From contig NC_081409.1 of the NCBI RefSeq assembly GCF_030272615.1, positions 914,501,840-914,543,339 of the forward strand: 41,500 nucleotides of DNA, given 5' to 3'. Below the pieces are notes generated by a model. That model did no database searches. It saw nothing but the letters and a program-made list of their open reading frames with translations, and was not told where the DNA came from. Positions 11,077-21,976 of the stretch are shown here, in pieces (positions within the stretch are counted from its first letter, which is position 1; each line of letters starts with the position of its first letter). The position numbers were made by a program, and so were the translations under genes. Source of the stretch: Cryptomeria japonica (taxonomy: Eukaryota > Streptophyta > Pinopsida > Cupressales > Cupressaceae).

Positions 11077-11578
11077 CTTGGTACAAGTTTCCACCATGGG
11101 TACTCTCTGTTCACCAATGTTTTCATCATCTGCAAGCATTGAAAGAAGCCCTTCCTTAAATTTTGCTGCTTCCTGTAACATAAAGAAAATTGAAACCAAT
11201 CCAATGTTGTCGTGACATTATTTTACAGAGTAATGTAACCAAAACAAAAACAAAAAGCAGATTGGATAAGCTCATTCAAAAGCCTTGTTTAACAGAGAAA
11301 CAGAAAGATGGTTTTAAGGAAAACAGAAAACAGAAAAAAATACATACGCTGTCTGCAAAATCTGACTGCGCAACAATTCTGACTGTTCCCAAAGCTTTGG
11401 AATGTCTGAGACGAGGTTTAAGAGACTTTACAGGAAATGTAGCTCTGAAATGTTTTGAGAATGTCCTGTTCTTTATACCAAAAGAAGCAAAAGCAAATAA
11501 CTTTGGACATGGTAGAGCAGAGTATATGGTTGTTTTTGAAGTGGTGCCCTGGAAAGCAGACACTGCAGGCAATGCCAT
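11077..11578 (-). CDS. first two exons of a probable plastid-targeted protein (partial)
   Basis: Exon 1 runs 11578 to 11348. Its ATG has the plant-like context AGAAGATGGCA and encodes 77 residues starting MALPAVSAFQ, rich in Ser, Thr, Ala, Lys and Arg and poor in acidic residues before VRIVAQSDFADS, as in a chloroplast transit peptide with a VRIVAQ-type cleavage region. It ends at GACAGC|GTATGT, a good donor. After a 175-bp intron with acceptor TTATGTTACAG, exon 2 (11172 to 11077) encodes 32 residues beginning EAAKFKEGLLSML and ends AAG|GTACTA, another donor. Both introns are phase 0, so the frames join without a shift. Later exons were not found. The mature protein family is not recognised. 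The agreement of start, transit-like composition, splice sites and phase makes a real host gene likely. No TE signature overlaps it. Confidence 0.6.
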
Positions 11579-12365
11579 CTTCTACTAAACTGCAGCCACT
11601 AGCAAAAACAAGTTCAGGTTGTTCCAGTAAACATTTCAGATGATGGTTTTATGTCGTGTGATGGGTAAAGGATAAGGTCTAGGCATTTTAGTATCTTAGA
11701 TGATAAGGTAATGTTAGATTGGATGAATTGATTTTTTATCATATATTTCGTTATTACTATTTCTAATTATTTTAAATAGATTATTTAGAGATGCAAGTGT
11801 TATTCTATTTCTTAAGAATTTTGTTGATAATGCAATTAAAATTGGATGTTCAATGTTAAATTTGATTGTTGTAGACAACACTGGTTTTTTTCTTTCAATA
11901 TATTTTGAAGTCAAACATTTCTTTAATAGAATTGTTTGGATTAAGGTAAAACATAGAAATATTGGGGGTTGGTCCTCAGCCCAAAGGTTTGGTAAGGTTG
12001 TTCTAAGACTTTGGGGTCTTTCCATGTGAATCTAAGGCTCAACTCACATTGGTTGGGTTATATGGTGGCGGACTTGTCCAGACCCTGGTCTATCACCTTA
12101 AGAGTTTATTGGCGGGAGGGGGGGTGGGGGGGACTATCCCTATAGGTTCCTCTCAATTATCAAAAAAAAATGGTAAACATTGGGTTGTTGAAATTCCCTG
12201 ATAGATCTATTTCTCTTCCACCTAATGCTAGAAAAAGATCAAGATCTCCTCCATCTAGTTCAAATGGTTTTTTGAACAACATATAAATTGTGCCTATTTC
12301 TAACCATTTTGGAGTTTTACCACAAGAGGATGATATTAACCCCTATGGCAAAGATTACTTTAGTG
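11579..12365. other. intergenic; short A-tail may mark a retroposon end
   Basis: No gene is recognised. On the plus strand, GC-richer DNA (12040-12155) ends in the A9 run at 12162-12170, which would fit the 3' end of a SINE or LINE. No polymerase III boxes, reverse transcriptase frame or target duplication were identified, so this stays a suggestion. The region includes the upstream side of the minus-strand plastid-protein exons, where their promoter would be expected. Confidence 0.3.
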
Positions 12366-12398
12366 GTGAAAATTCGCCACTAATGGCGAATTTTTCAC
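12366..12398. repeat. short near-perfect hairpin
   Basis: GTGAAAATTCGCCA, a 4-base loop (CTAA) and TGGCGAATTTTTCAC make a 14-15 bp stem with one extra base. The motif TTCGCC/GGCGAA recurs loosely over the next 400 bp. It lies about 470 bp upstream of the TATA box of the hAT-type gene. Confidence 0.6.
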
Positions 12399-12836
12399 GT
12401 CGGTGATCTAGGAAATGGCGAATGTTTTGTACCAACTGGGGATGACCATGTCGCCAGAACATTATCAATTTCCATCAAATTCACGATCCGATCGCCATAT
12501 GTTTTATGTAATTAAATGTTTCTATGCGAGAATTTCGCCAATACAATATATGATGGACACACAGTAAATTTATTTTTTTCGCCTACACTATCTGAGGTTG
12601 CCTTAATAGACGACCATAATTCGCCTATAGGCATGTGAAGATTTGTTAGCTATGAGGACCCAATTCACCCAGCATTTTGTCGGCGTGTGTCTCTATTCAC
12701 CCCAACTTTTGGCAACTATATTGTATTTGCCAATTATTTGGACGACCCATAATCGCCTCAAAAATTACATAAGTCGTGTTATAGTTAATTTGTATACCAT
12801 ATAAAATTCCCCCAGAATTCCCCATATAAGGATTGG

Positions 12837-12844
12837 TATAAATA
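12837..12844 (+). promoter_or_regulatory. TATA box of the hAT-type gene
   Basis: TATAAATA in the context GATTGGTATAAATACATG. A start site about 30 bp downstream would give a 5'UTR of about 105 nt, ending at the splice donor at 12974/12975. Confidence 0.55.
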
Positions 12845-12974
12845 CATGCAAAGATCATATCTATATCTACACAATCTAGTGGGTTCTAGGCTCTGAATTC
12901 TGATCAATAGCAAAGTTTCAGACTAAGGAAAATCATTGTTGTTGACTACATTGGCGACTACTAGTGACCTAAAG

Positions 12975-13200
12975 GTGAGCGATCATATTTTTGAAGTGTT
13001 ATAATGTTATCCTGAATTTATCTATATTTGTTTGTCCTGTTGAGTTCATTTTTATTCAGTGGCGAGCCGTCAGTGCCAAGTGGTCAGTCGGGACATTCAG
13101 ACCTCAAACATCTAGATTGTAGGTCGTAGGGCCAATGAAACATATATTATACTTTATAGCCTATTATTGCTTCTTCAACAAATTGATATTTTTTTGGCAG
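12975..13200 (+). other. predicted 5'UTR intron of the hAT-type gene
   Basis: The donor is CTAAAG|GTGAGC and the acceptor is ATTTTTTTGGCAG|CC. Both are close to the plant consensus. The 226-bp intron lies between the TATA box and the ATG at 13218, so the start codon is 17 nt into exon 2. RNA data would be needed to confirm it. Confidence 0.5.
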
Positions 13201-13217
13201 CCTTTATTTCATTGGAG

Positions 13218-15897
13218 ATGTTGAACAGGAAGAAGGGTAGGAAACCTGAATGTGGGGAAGGCCATGAGAGGCCAACAAAAAACAAAATGTTGTCTTCATA
13301 CTTTTGCTTTGGAAAAGAGTGTGGTGAAAATCAGGAAGGTACATCATCACGAGTACAAGTACAAAATTCGCAACCTACACCACATGTTGAAGATGGCGGC
13401 GAACCTGATATCTTAGATCAGGATGATCTTGAAGAAGATTATCTGGTAGATGCCCAAGTTAGCCGGAATGATATAATCAACTTGGGTGATAATGCCATTG
13501 ATGATAATGCACTGAAGGGGAAAAGAAAAGCCAGATCAAAAAAGGATGAACCACAATCAAAAAAGGATCGGGAGTGGGATATGTCAGTAAGGGATTTTCA
13601 AATTAATTGGGCATCAAAGTATCCATTCATTGAACCAGTGGAGAATCCAATTGAAGGCAAGCCTCCAATAAAATGCAGGTGTAAGATTTGCACTTGGAAA
13701 CATAACAAGGAAATTAGGTTGCAGCTAAAATTTGACACCATAGAAAAGCATATGGGTAATGTTTATGAAAAACAAATGATATACGAGGTTGAAAAATCAG
13801 TGATAAGATGGAAAACAAAGGAGGAATGTAAGCATGTGAGGAATGGCGAAGAGTATTATTTTCATGAGAAAATACAGACAAAGCTTGCTGAAGTTAAAGG
13901 TTCTATTGAAGCTAGTTTTGGAAAAGCAATGCAAATAGAACAAGTGGGAAAAGTTGTTCAGTTAAGCGTTGTTTTTTATATTTTGAGCAGAGGGCATGCT
14001 ATGATAGATTTCCCATCAATTAGTGGTTTATTACACTTTTTGAAAGTTCCTAACTATCCTAATAGACACTGGTCAGTAAACAGTGGATGGGAATGGGCAA
14101 GTTGTCTTGCTGAGGTTGAAAAAGAAGATGTAAAGGAAAAAATAAGAGAGTCAAACTTTATTGCATTTTCTTTAGACGAAGTTGCGACAGTACACAATAC
14201 TTCATGGGCATGCATGCATGTTTATATTGTAGAGAATCATACCCGCCAACCTCATCTACTATCTGCTGCTAAAATGAAGGAGAGTGCGACAGCGGAAAAT
14301 TTATTTCAGCTAGTAAAGAGAAGTTTAATTGAATATGGAGGTATGGATGACATGACGGTAGCCAAAAAATTGGTTTGTGTTGGAGCAGATGGAGCTTCAG
14401 TAATGCAAGGTCACAGGAACGCTTTTTGTAGAAAGATTGAAACTTCATTTGCATCGTACATTATTGCAATTCACTGCATGGCTCACAGAATGGATCTAGC
14501 TTTTGGAATTGTGAGCAAGTTTGCTTCGGTCAAAAAAATTGAAATTTTAATCAGAGAGCTCTACTCACACTTTTGTCGAAGTCCCAAGCGATTTATGGAA
14601 TTTCAACACTTTGCTGATGGAATAACTGATGGGAACAAGCTTCTCAAGGATAATGATACCAGATGGATCTCTTTGGATGGTCCAGCGCATCGAGTTTTTT
14701 TAGAATATCCATCCTTGATTGGACTATTTCACACAACTCGCGATGAATCAGATCAATCAAAATTTCCTGACCTTCTTCGGAGGTTAAGTAATCTAGAGAC
14801 AATCTTAACTTTAGCATCTCTTATGTTGATGCTAGAGGAAATGAGGAATATTATGAAGGCTGCCCAAAAAAGAGCTTTGCATAAGATGACATGCATGACC
14901 CTCAACAATCTCTATCGAAATCAACCAACACTATCTGATGAAAAATTTGTTAAGTGGCAGACACTCATAGATTTGAACAATCCTGATAACTTTTTACAAA
15001 TTGGTGCAGACGGGGAGGTATGTGCCAATGTACGTGGAGTTGAGATACCAATGCACTTCTATGCCACGGTCGACCCCGAGGAACCAGGAAAGTGCCCGAG
15101 GAAGCAACTAGCAAGAGTTACAAGGGAAGATTTCGACAAGATTGTTGAGACTGTAACTACTTATGTGAAGAAAATTGCATATGATCTTTCCTCACAAATT
15201 AGAAGTAGATTCCCTCCTGACAACCTACTCAAAGCCATGTCTATTGTGTTTCCTCATTATTGGAGCCTCAACAGTGCAACTGATTTTCGAAATAAGCTAC
15301 TGACTTTGATAAAACAATTTTGCATATCCAAAGAATTGAATGGAGTAACTATAAATGGAATATTAGACGAAACTCGTCTTCAAGAGCAATCATCTCATTT
15401 TGCATACACTATGAGAGAATAATATGGAAAAATGGAGAACCCCCCGCGAAGAGGGATCACTAACAAGGATTTGGAAATATATAGTTGAGAACGCAGTGTT
15501 GCGTGATTCAATGCCAGAATATTTGAAGCTTGCTGATTTATGTCTTACCATGATATTGAGTTCGGTGGAAGATGAGAGAGTTTCCAGTGCTTTGGGGTTC
15601 CTAAAATCAAAGCTAAGAAACAAACTAGACAAAAATTTGGAAAATTGCTTGAGGCTCTATACATCTAGGTATGATGTCCACACTTTTCCTTACAGTGGGG
15701 CACTACAAATCTGGAGGTCCAAATGTGAAAGAAGAGGTTTGGGCAACACTTCAAACCAAAGTGTCAGTGGGACTATTGATTCATGTATTGGACCTACTGG
15801 TAGCATTGAGATGCAGTTCAATGAAGGTATACAGACTCATAGTGAAGAAACCACAGACAAGAATCAAGAAAGCTCTGAATTTGATGAGGATGAATAG
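13218..15897 (+). pseudogene. hAT-superfamily transposase-like gene, nearly intact
   Basis: The ATG at 13218 opens 734 codons to a TAA at 15420-15422; coding resemblance then continues from 15424 to 15897 in the +1 frame. Features in order: a basic/acidic N-terminal tail with KGKRKARSKK; a zinc-finger-like segment with CRCKIC and a downstream KH (about residues 155-185); FSLDE with the likely first catalytic Asp at about residue 320; VGADGASVMQG with the second Asp at about residue 391; IHCMAHRMDLAF; NDTRW; and, after the break, a C-terminal hAT dimerisation block with SSVEDERV and KSKLRNKL. This order matches hAT proteins of the ZNF862/C17orf113-like group rather than the plant DUF659 group. 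Two lesions lie within about 40 bp: the TAA, and a frameshift at or near a run of six C at 15441-15446. No intron would remove them. Promoter, intron and poly(A) signal suggest it was expressed recently. Target duplications and terminal repeats were not found. Confidence 0.8.
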
Positions 15898-16042
15898 CAA
15901 CTGTAAGAGATTGGTATTTATTAATATTATTACTGTATCTTATCATTCATATTGCAAAATCATATTACTTTTTGCAATTAGAATTTAATATTGATTTGTA
16001 ATTGTATTTTTCAACTTTTTATTTCCAAATTTAAAATAGCAT

Positions 16043-16048
16043 AATAAA
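16043..16048 (+). terminator. poly(A) signal of the hAT-type gene
   Basis: AATAAA, 146 bp after the TAG that ends the C-terminal frame, in AT-rich 3'UTR-like DNA. Confidence 0.45.
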
Positions 16049-16140
16049 AGACCATAATGTGTTTATTGATACAGAGATGTTTATTGTTTATTTAGACATG
16101 TTTGAGTCTCAAATCAGTGTGATACATTTCAGAACCATAT

Positions 16141-16497
16141 GATACAATTCATTCAATAGTAATACACATGTCGAGAACTTAGATTTTCATTAATTCTTTC
16201 AAAATATAGCCATGTGATACAGTTCACTCAATAGTAATACACCAATCTATGTGATTCTCCATGCAAAACCAACCTCCCTTGATACAATTCATTCAATAGT
16301 AATACATTTCAGAACCATGTCTAGTAATAAAATATAGCCATATGATACAATTCATTCAATAGTAATACATTTCAGAACCATGTTTGGTAATGTAACATGT
16401 CGAGAACTTAGATTTTCATTAATTCATTCAAAATATAGCCATATGATACAATTCATTCAATAGTAATACACCAATCTGTGTGATTCGCCATGCAAAA
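16141..16497 (+). repeat. short repeats downstream of the hAT-type gene
   Basis: The word GATACAATTCATTCAATAG, followed by TAATACA, recurs at 16141, 16281, 16344 and 16445, with a variant (GATACAGTTCACTCAATAG) at 16216. It lies within a larger duplication: 16167-16266 and 16396-16497 are about 100 bp each and nearly identical. The word TTTCAGAACCAT also follows several copies. Clustered subterminal repeats are typical transposase-binding regions of hAT elements, but no matching copies were seen 5' of the gene. Confidence 0.75.
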
Positions 16498-16940
16498 GTC
16501 AATACAAAGTTTCACAACCCTTTGCAAATGACCCTGAATTCCCTTTTATAGAAACAAGGGAGCAACAACGGCTTCAGGTCAAATTGCAACATGTGAAGAA
16601 TCAACATCAAAATCACAAACTCAGCACAGATTTACATGGCCATCACAGCTCGGATTAGCAATTTAACAATTGCTACATGTCTGATGTCTCCTGTTCAAAA
16701 AACAGAGTTCAAAATTAAATATTAATTCACGCCATGACAAATTAAATATAGATAATAGCAGGGTCCAAAATCTAGTAATCAGAAATAGAGAAATGCATAA
16801 ATGTTAAAGCTTGGGAGAATTTGAGAATACAAATTTACAGGCTGAAGTTTTGCATTGTGCATCATAGATTCATAGGCTGGATTAGCAATTTAGCAATAGC
16901 GAGTGCTGGTTTTTTCTTATTCATAAAACAGAGTTATTTC
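16498..16940. other. intergenic, nothing recognised
   Basis: AT-rich DNA with stops in all frames lies between the repeat cluster and the 3' end of the interrupted minus-strand gene. TAGCAATTTAACAATTGC and TAGCAATTTAGCAATAGC (near 16656 and 16883) are similar words, suggesting a diverged duplication about 227 bp apart. Confidence 0.35.
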
Positions 16941-16949
16941 AAGCGATGC

Positions 16950-18806
16950 CAAATTCCAAACAGAAAAAACATAAAACCTTGAAATTAAGAGTAAAAGAAG
17001 AAAATTGTGCAATACATACTATGATTCTTAAGATTTATGTGCCAGTTTTTGTAGGGTGCTCCACTCTTCGTCTGATGGAAGGTCAATATTTTATAAACTA
17101 TGGAAAGTCAACTGCAACTTCATCAACATTCCATATTTAGAAGAGTGACTTGACATCACTGTTTCACCCAATACCGAATTCAGAGTTGTAAATGGTTGGA
17201 TGAATTCCAGAAAGCTTTGGGGAGTTGTGTCCTTAGGAAGCAAGTCTAAATCAGACTTCATTTTTATCTCCATGTTTTTTTTGTAAGCTTCTTTTCCAAT
17301 GAATTTATTTGATGGGTCAACGGTCTTAGGCAAACCAAGTTTAATCAAATTAGTTTTCTTTTCTTGCAGCTTCAATATCTTTTTGCCACATTTATCCATA
17401 ACTTCTGATGTTTCCCATAGTTTCTGGCATTTTTGAATGATAGATGATGTCTTAACTATGACATCAATGTGGATCTTAATTCCCTTGGATGCTAATAGTT
17501 GTCACTGGTACTATAGACTACTTGCAGAATCTGTTTTGCCATATCCTCTTTTGAATAAACATGTATGCTCTTCTCAAAGTGCCCTTCGATTTTCATATAA
17601 ATTACTCTCAGACTTTCATTCAATTCAAACCATTCACACAACTTGTCACTCCTTTGCATTATTCGCCGCCAAATGTTTTCTAGTATATACTTTGTTGTAT
17701 TTTTCATATTATCTTTCAATCTATCCTCCAAAGATTTAATTTTATCATTTGCATTGTGCGGGTCTTCTTTCATTTGTGCACATTTTTTTCTTTCTTCCTC
17801 TACTTCCTCTTGCAAATGTTTTTCTTTTTCCTTCTCATGATCCAATAGGTCCCGTGTTTTTCTTATTTCGACAACAGACTCATAACTTTTGTATAATTTT
17901 TGAAAACTGGCTCTTTCCTCATCAATTTTTTTACTGCTTTTAGCCAGTTTTTCTCTCAGGTCCTTCAATTCTGCATCCATCTTCTCCTGCTCTGCAATTT
18001 CTACTGCAAAGCCCAAATTTTTCATCCTTTTCTATAAATCATTGCACTTGTTATCTGTTGCTTTCCTCTTTGATTTTTTTGTTAGCCAGATCTGCCTATA
18101 ACTTTTCTATGTGTTTCTAAAGTTTATTTTTTCCTCTCTCCACCTTTAGCAGTGAAGTGTAGACCACTTCATTAGTTCTTTTTGACACACTGATTTTGTC
18201 CACATTATGTAGTTTGGAAAAATCCATTTGGAGGGTGCTAACTTGAAATTCAAAGGGATCTATCTGACTGTGTGGTGGATTTTTATCTTTAGTTGGGGGC
18301 ATAACAACCATGAACTCCATCATATCTTTGTGTGGGTCATATGTTGGAAATACCATGTTCTTTGCAGGTTGTTCATCTAAAACTTCAGTCAGGGCAACCC
18401 TATGAAATGCTCTTTTTTTTTCTTTATTTGCATTTGTTGTGTGTTCAATTTTTTCATAGTAATCACGAAATTGAAATCTGGGTTTGCTGAAGCAATTGAA
18501 TGTTTGAAAGGTGATATAGGAATGACAGAGGCTCCAGTTCCACTTATGCCTGTGGTTTTAACTAATTCATTACTAGGATTACCAACAACCTTTCCTGATC
18601 CTATCCCACTGACACTTTCATGTGTAGTTTTCATAATCTTTTGAGGTGTGTGATCTGAAGCTGCAAATGATTGATTTCTAGTGTCAGTGGCACTTGATAT
18701 AGGATTCTCAATAGTATGAGATTGATTATCTACCACTAGTGGCCTCTTGCGAGATATATTTTGTTGTTTCCCTTGTCCAACATCAAGACAACTAGTATCA
18801 CTAGTA
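16950..18806 (-). pseudogene. C-terminal part of the interrupted minus-strand ORF (coiled coil)
   Basis: This is the downstream half of the gene whose first half lies at 36976-39099. Starting at the insertion point (18806), the frame continues without a shift when one copy of the GTACC duplication is removed. A Ser/Thr/Asn-rich stretch runs to about 18390, then a stop and shift. A block with DPFEFQVSTLQMDFSKLH (18356-18117) is in another frame. A strongly heptad-patterned coiled coil (18025-17750, Glu/Lys-rich, with EEVEEERKKCAQMKED) returns to the first frame. A last block (17399-17091) again lies in another frame. At least two frameshifts and several stops show that it is dead. No catalytic motif is seen. 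The family is not recognised. Intronless layout and decay suggest a transposon-encoded or retroposed protein rather than a normal host gene. Confidence 0.55.
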
Positions 18807-18811
18807 GTACC
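18807..18811. repeat. target-site duplication GTACC, left copy
   Basis: GTACC directly precedes the TG of the 5' LTR and is repeated exactly after the 3' LTR at 36971-36975. Five bases is the normal Ty3/gypsy duplication length. Confidence 0.9.
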
Positions 18812-20278
18812 TGTAGACGTATAAAAATGACCATATTCCTAAATGAATATTTTATGTTCATTTCTCTATTTAATTAAATCCAATTTAATTAAATTATCCA
18901 CATTCCTCTATTTAATTAAGTAAATTACTCAATTTATTTAAATTAAATTCACTATACCCATTTAATGAATAAATCATTTTATTCAATTAAATTCCCCCTA
19001 TCCACTTTTAATTAAATACAAATTTAATTAAATAGTTATCTTAAATTGAATAAATCTAATTTATTTAATTGCAACCAAATTGAATGAAATACTTTATTTC
19101 AATTAAATCCTATTATCCCTCCATCCACTTGCAAAATCCCAAACCCCTTTCTAATCCCTTCTAGAATCTTCTAATCACTTCTAATTAACCTAACCCCTCT
19201 TCTAAACTTTGTCACATCCCTAAGCAAAGGGAAGTCACTTCTCAAACCCTCAAAGTCTTTGATAACCATTAAAGGCTTTCAACCTTCAACCACTAAATGG
19301 CTCAAAGTCTTTGATAACCATTGAAGGCTTTCAACCTTCAACCACTTAATCCCCAAAGTCTCCAATAACCATTAATGGTTAACTCAAACCCTCCTACATG
19401 GTTAAAACATTTGTTTTCACTCAACCTTCATCCAACCCAAGGGTCTCATCAGGCCTTTAATGCTTTGACCATGATTATCTCTTAATCATTTGCACAAAGG
19501 TTTATCCTTGGATTAACTCTTAATCCATTGGGTAATCCTAATTTAGACTTGACCCTTAGCCTCTAAATAACCATGAGGTCTTCTTAGGTATTGAATGCCT
19601 CCAACCCCTTCTCTCAACCCAACCCTATGTTGACACTTGTCATCATTTCATTGGTGCCAATTACAAACATGGATCCCCAACTTTCAAACTCAACCCTTGA
19701 TTAAACCTTTCAATCCTGACCATCCATTGCCCTGTTTTTGCTACAAATAGAGCTCTCATTCCTCCATTTGAAATCATCCTTCAAATTTGTAGCATCACAC
19801 TTATGCTCAAATACATTCAAGCTTTCTCATTTCATATATGCTCATCATTTAGCCTCTTTTAGACCAGGAATTACACTAAATATGCATGTTTAGAATAATT
19901 TCTTTATCATTTTAGCTCAATCACAGACTAAATATATTATGTTAGGATAGTATTCATACTAATCTTGTCATCTTATCATTTAATTTATTGCATTTCTAAG
20001 ATCGTACATAGCTTAACATACCTTTTACACTAAAAACTATCAGTGCATCCCTCGTTCTTGCATTTGCCATCCCTGAACCATTTTGCTCAGTAATCTGAGA
20101 GCAAAACATTGGTTTGAGGGACATTGTGAGATAGAGAACCATGGGACCCACCTTGGGAAGCTGAGTAATACGTTATTACTCCATAGCTTGCACCAAGAAG
20201 TCCTGTGTGTGTGTGTGGACTAGTATTATAACATATTTTCACATATTGAGTTCTATCAGCCCACTTTTCCCGCATACA
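18812..20278 (+). mobile_element. 5' LTR of the Tat element
   Basis: 1467 bp. The first 300 bp are very AT-rich and packed with TTTAATTAAA-type palindromes. A 52-bp tandem duplication starting CAAAGTCTTTGATAACC lies at 19251-19354, with a third partial copy after it. The TATA-box position reads TACAAATA (19742-19749), where the 3' LTR has TATAAATA, so the promoter that should drive the element carries a transition. A TGTGTGTG run near 20206 is 2 bp longer than in the 3' LTR. Confidence 0.95.
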
Positions 20279-20282
20279 TTTC

Positions 20283-20299
20283 TGGCGCCCACCGTGGGC
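20283..20299 (+). other. primer-binding site
   Basis: TGGCGCCCACCGTGGGC starts 4 bases after the LTR end. It begins TGG like any sequence complementary to a tRNA CCA end. Forms of TGGCGCCCACCGTGGGG are usual in plant Tat-type elements; the matching tRNA was not determined here. Confidence 0.75.
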
Positions 20300-20364
20300 T
20301 CGACCCCAAAATCATATCAGTTTTTGAAACTAATCATTTTTGCAGGTCCGCGGGAAACAGGAAT

Positions 20365-20786
20365 CGGCGCGTGGAAAACATTCCATAACGCATCTGGTTA
20401 ATAGTCTAGCACATCCCACTTACTGTTTAGTGCGTGAGGTCTATACTTTAGCGCGTGAAGACCTTTTCTCAGCGCATGACTCCCTCTAAATTTTTCCTGT
20501 AGGTCTCGACGCGGGCGAAACACAGAGTAGCGCATCAAGTTAACATATTAGCGCATCCAGCCCACAGTTCAACTCTTGTAGACCATCATCCAGCGTGTGC
20601 AATTAAAACGTTAGCGCATCATATTTCTAATTTTCCTGCAGGACTGAGCGCGGGAGAGAGAAAAAGACAGAACAGCGCTTCCAACACACAGTGTAGCGCA
20701 TCCAGCAAACAGTGTAGCGCGTTGATACTTAGTTTTAGCGCATCAAGAATATATTGTAGGGCATATAATCTGTTATGTAGCGCATC
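20365..20786 (+). repeat. GCGC-motif array A (leader, 21-bp spacing)
   Basis: About 18 sites of the type TAGCGCAT/TAGCGCGT and variants start at 20365, 20386, 20407, 20428, 20449, 20470, then 20507, 20528, 20549, 20591, 20612, then 20646, 20673, 20694, 20715, 20736, 20757 and 20778. Within blocks the spacing is 21 bp almost without exception (20549 to 20591 is 42). The DNA between sites is not conserved. The three blocks are separated by pyrimidine tracts ending in CAG or TAG. Stops occur in the frames, so it is not a repeat protein. Confidence 0.9.
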
Positions 20787-21976
20787 ACAGACAGAAGACT
20801 AAAATTAAAATTGTAACTGCAATAGAATTTAGACTTGTAGAAGTGCACCGAAATCCAAATTTTCTAACTCGTGGATCGCAATTTTGCAGGGCTCTAACTG
20901 TTTTCTCGCAGGTGGAGCGGACCATTTTTTTTAAAAAAGCGATTTCTTTTGCTGACCAAACCGTCGAATTTACTTTGTTGACCAAATTCATTTTCATAGA
21001 TTAGAAAATCATTGATGTGCATGGATAAAATAAACACCATGTTTTTGTGGAACATCTCCACATATATTTTAGCAAGTCACTGAATTGAAAGGATAAAATA
21101 AACCAACTTGATTGCTTTGTCTCGAAAGTGGAAGGAATATGCTCTCCCCTTAACTGGGTGATCAAAAATCCAGACCACTCTTACAACTTTCATCATTTCA
21201 AGCATTTACATCCTTTAGCAGGCCTGCCTTCCTGAGGAGTTGGAATCAACTCTTAAAGCCATTTATGGCCGGTGTGAAGGGAACGACCTAAGTGGGGAAC
21301 GACTTTGACGCCAAGAATTCCAACCCACTATAATCAAATGTGGAAAGTGACGAAAGTCCTTTTCAACGGTTGCGCCCAGTGATTAGCCTTCCCCCAGTAT
21401 CCTTGAGATACGTAAAGCCTTTGTTCTAAAGGTTGGGAAGCCTCCTGAGGGAGTTTATCACTGACGGCAGAATGGGAAGCCTGATTACGAACCTTAGAAA
21501 TAGAAGCTTTGAACCGAGTCAGTAACCATAGATTTGCAACATCATAGTGCAAGGGTGGGGAAGAATCCGCCCCCAAGATTACTCACCATATATCTCCCAA
21601 GATAACTACTCAACTGTGAAGCAATTCACTTTGAGTTAATTTCTGGCAAAAGGCAAAAAAATGGCCGCCCTCTAGGGGGTGACACGGCTGTTTGAGCTGA
21701 CGGAGTATCGAGACTAGTGAGCTATGATGTTATTTATGACCCTTGATTAAAGAGTCTTTCTGAAGTGTGTTATTTGTATCCAAACCTGTTAAAACATTCG
21801 GAATTTGAACACATCCTCGCAGAACATACACTTTTTGTTAGCTTAGGCAAGATGGTTGTACTTTTTGTGCTATGTTTGCATTTATTACCTCAAAAAATCA
21901 TCCATCACACTTAAAAATTTAACAACAAAATTTTAAAATTCACAAAAACGAAATCAAAAGAAAAATCAGGGCATTT
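20787..21976 (+). other. untranslated leader between arrays A and B
   Basis: About 1.2 kb with no long frame. The section 21160-21760 is less AT-rich and holds many short complementary words (for example GGGAAGCCT and AGCCTTCCCCC), so it may be a folded leader and packaging region. A further pyrimidine-CAG boundary, TTTTCTCGCAG|GTGG, lies near 20910. These roles are inferred from position only. Confidence 0.4.

Noticed and set aside
11190-11588. 132-codon plus-strand frame over the plastid-protein exon
   Set aside because: It overlaps the minus-strand exon, crosses its intron and has no domain; the minus-strand reading has start context and splice sites.
12040-12170. A SINE
   Set aside because: There is an A-tail, but no A-box/B-box pair or target duplication could be recognised.
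13057-13075. CAGTGGCGAGCCGTCAGTG as a hAT terminal inverted repeat
   Set aside because: It looks like a hAT end, but no inverted partner was found after the gene, and it would lie inside the predicted 5'UTR intron.
17437-17943. Plus-strand frames over the coiled-coil region
   Set aside because: They are shadows of the minus-strand coiled-coil frame; the minus product has a clear heptad pattern, the plus products do not resemble proteins.
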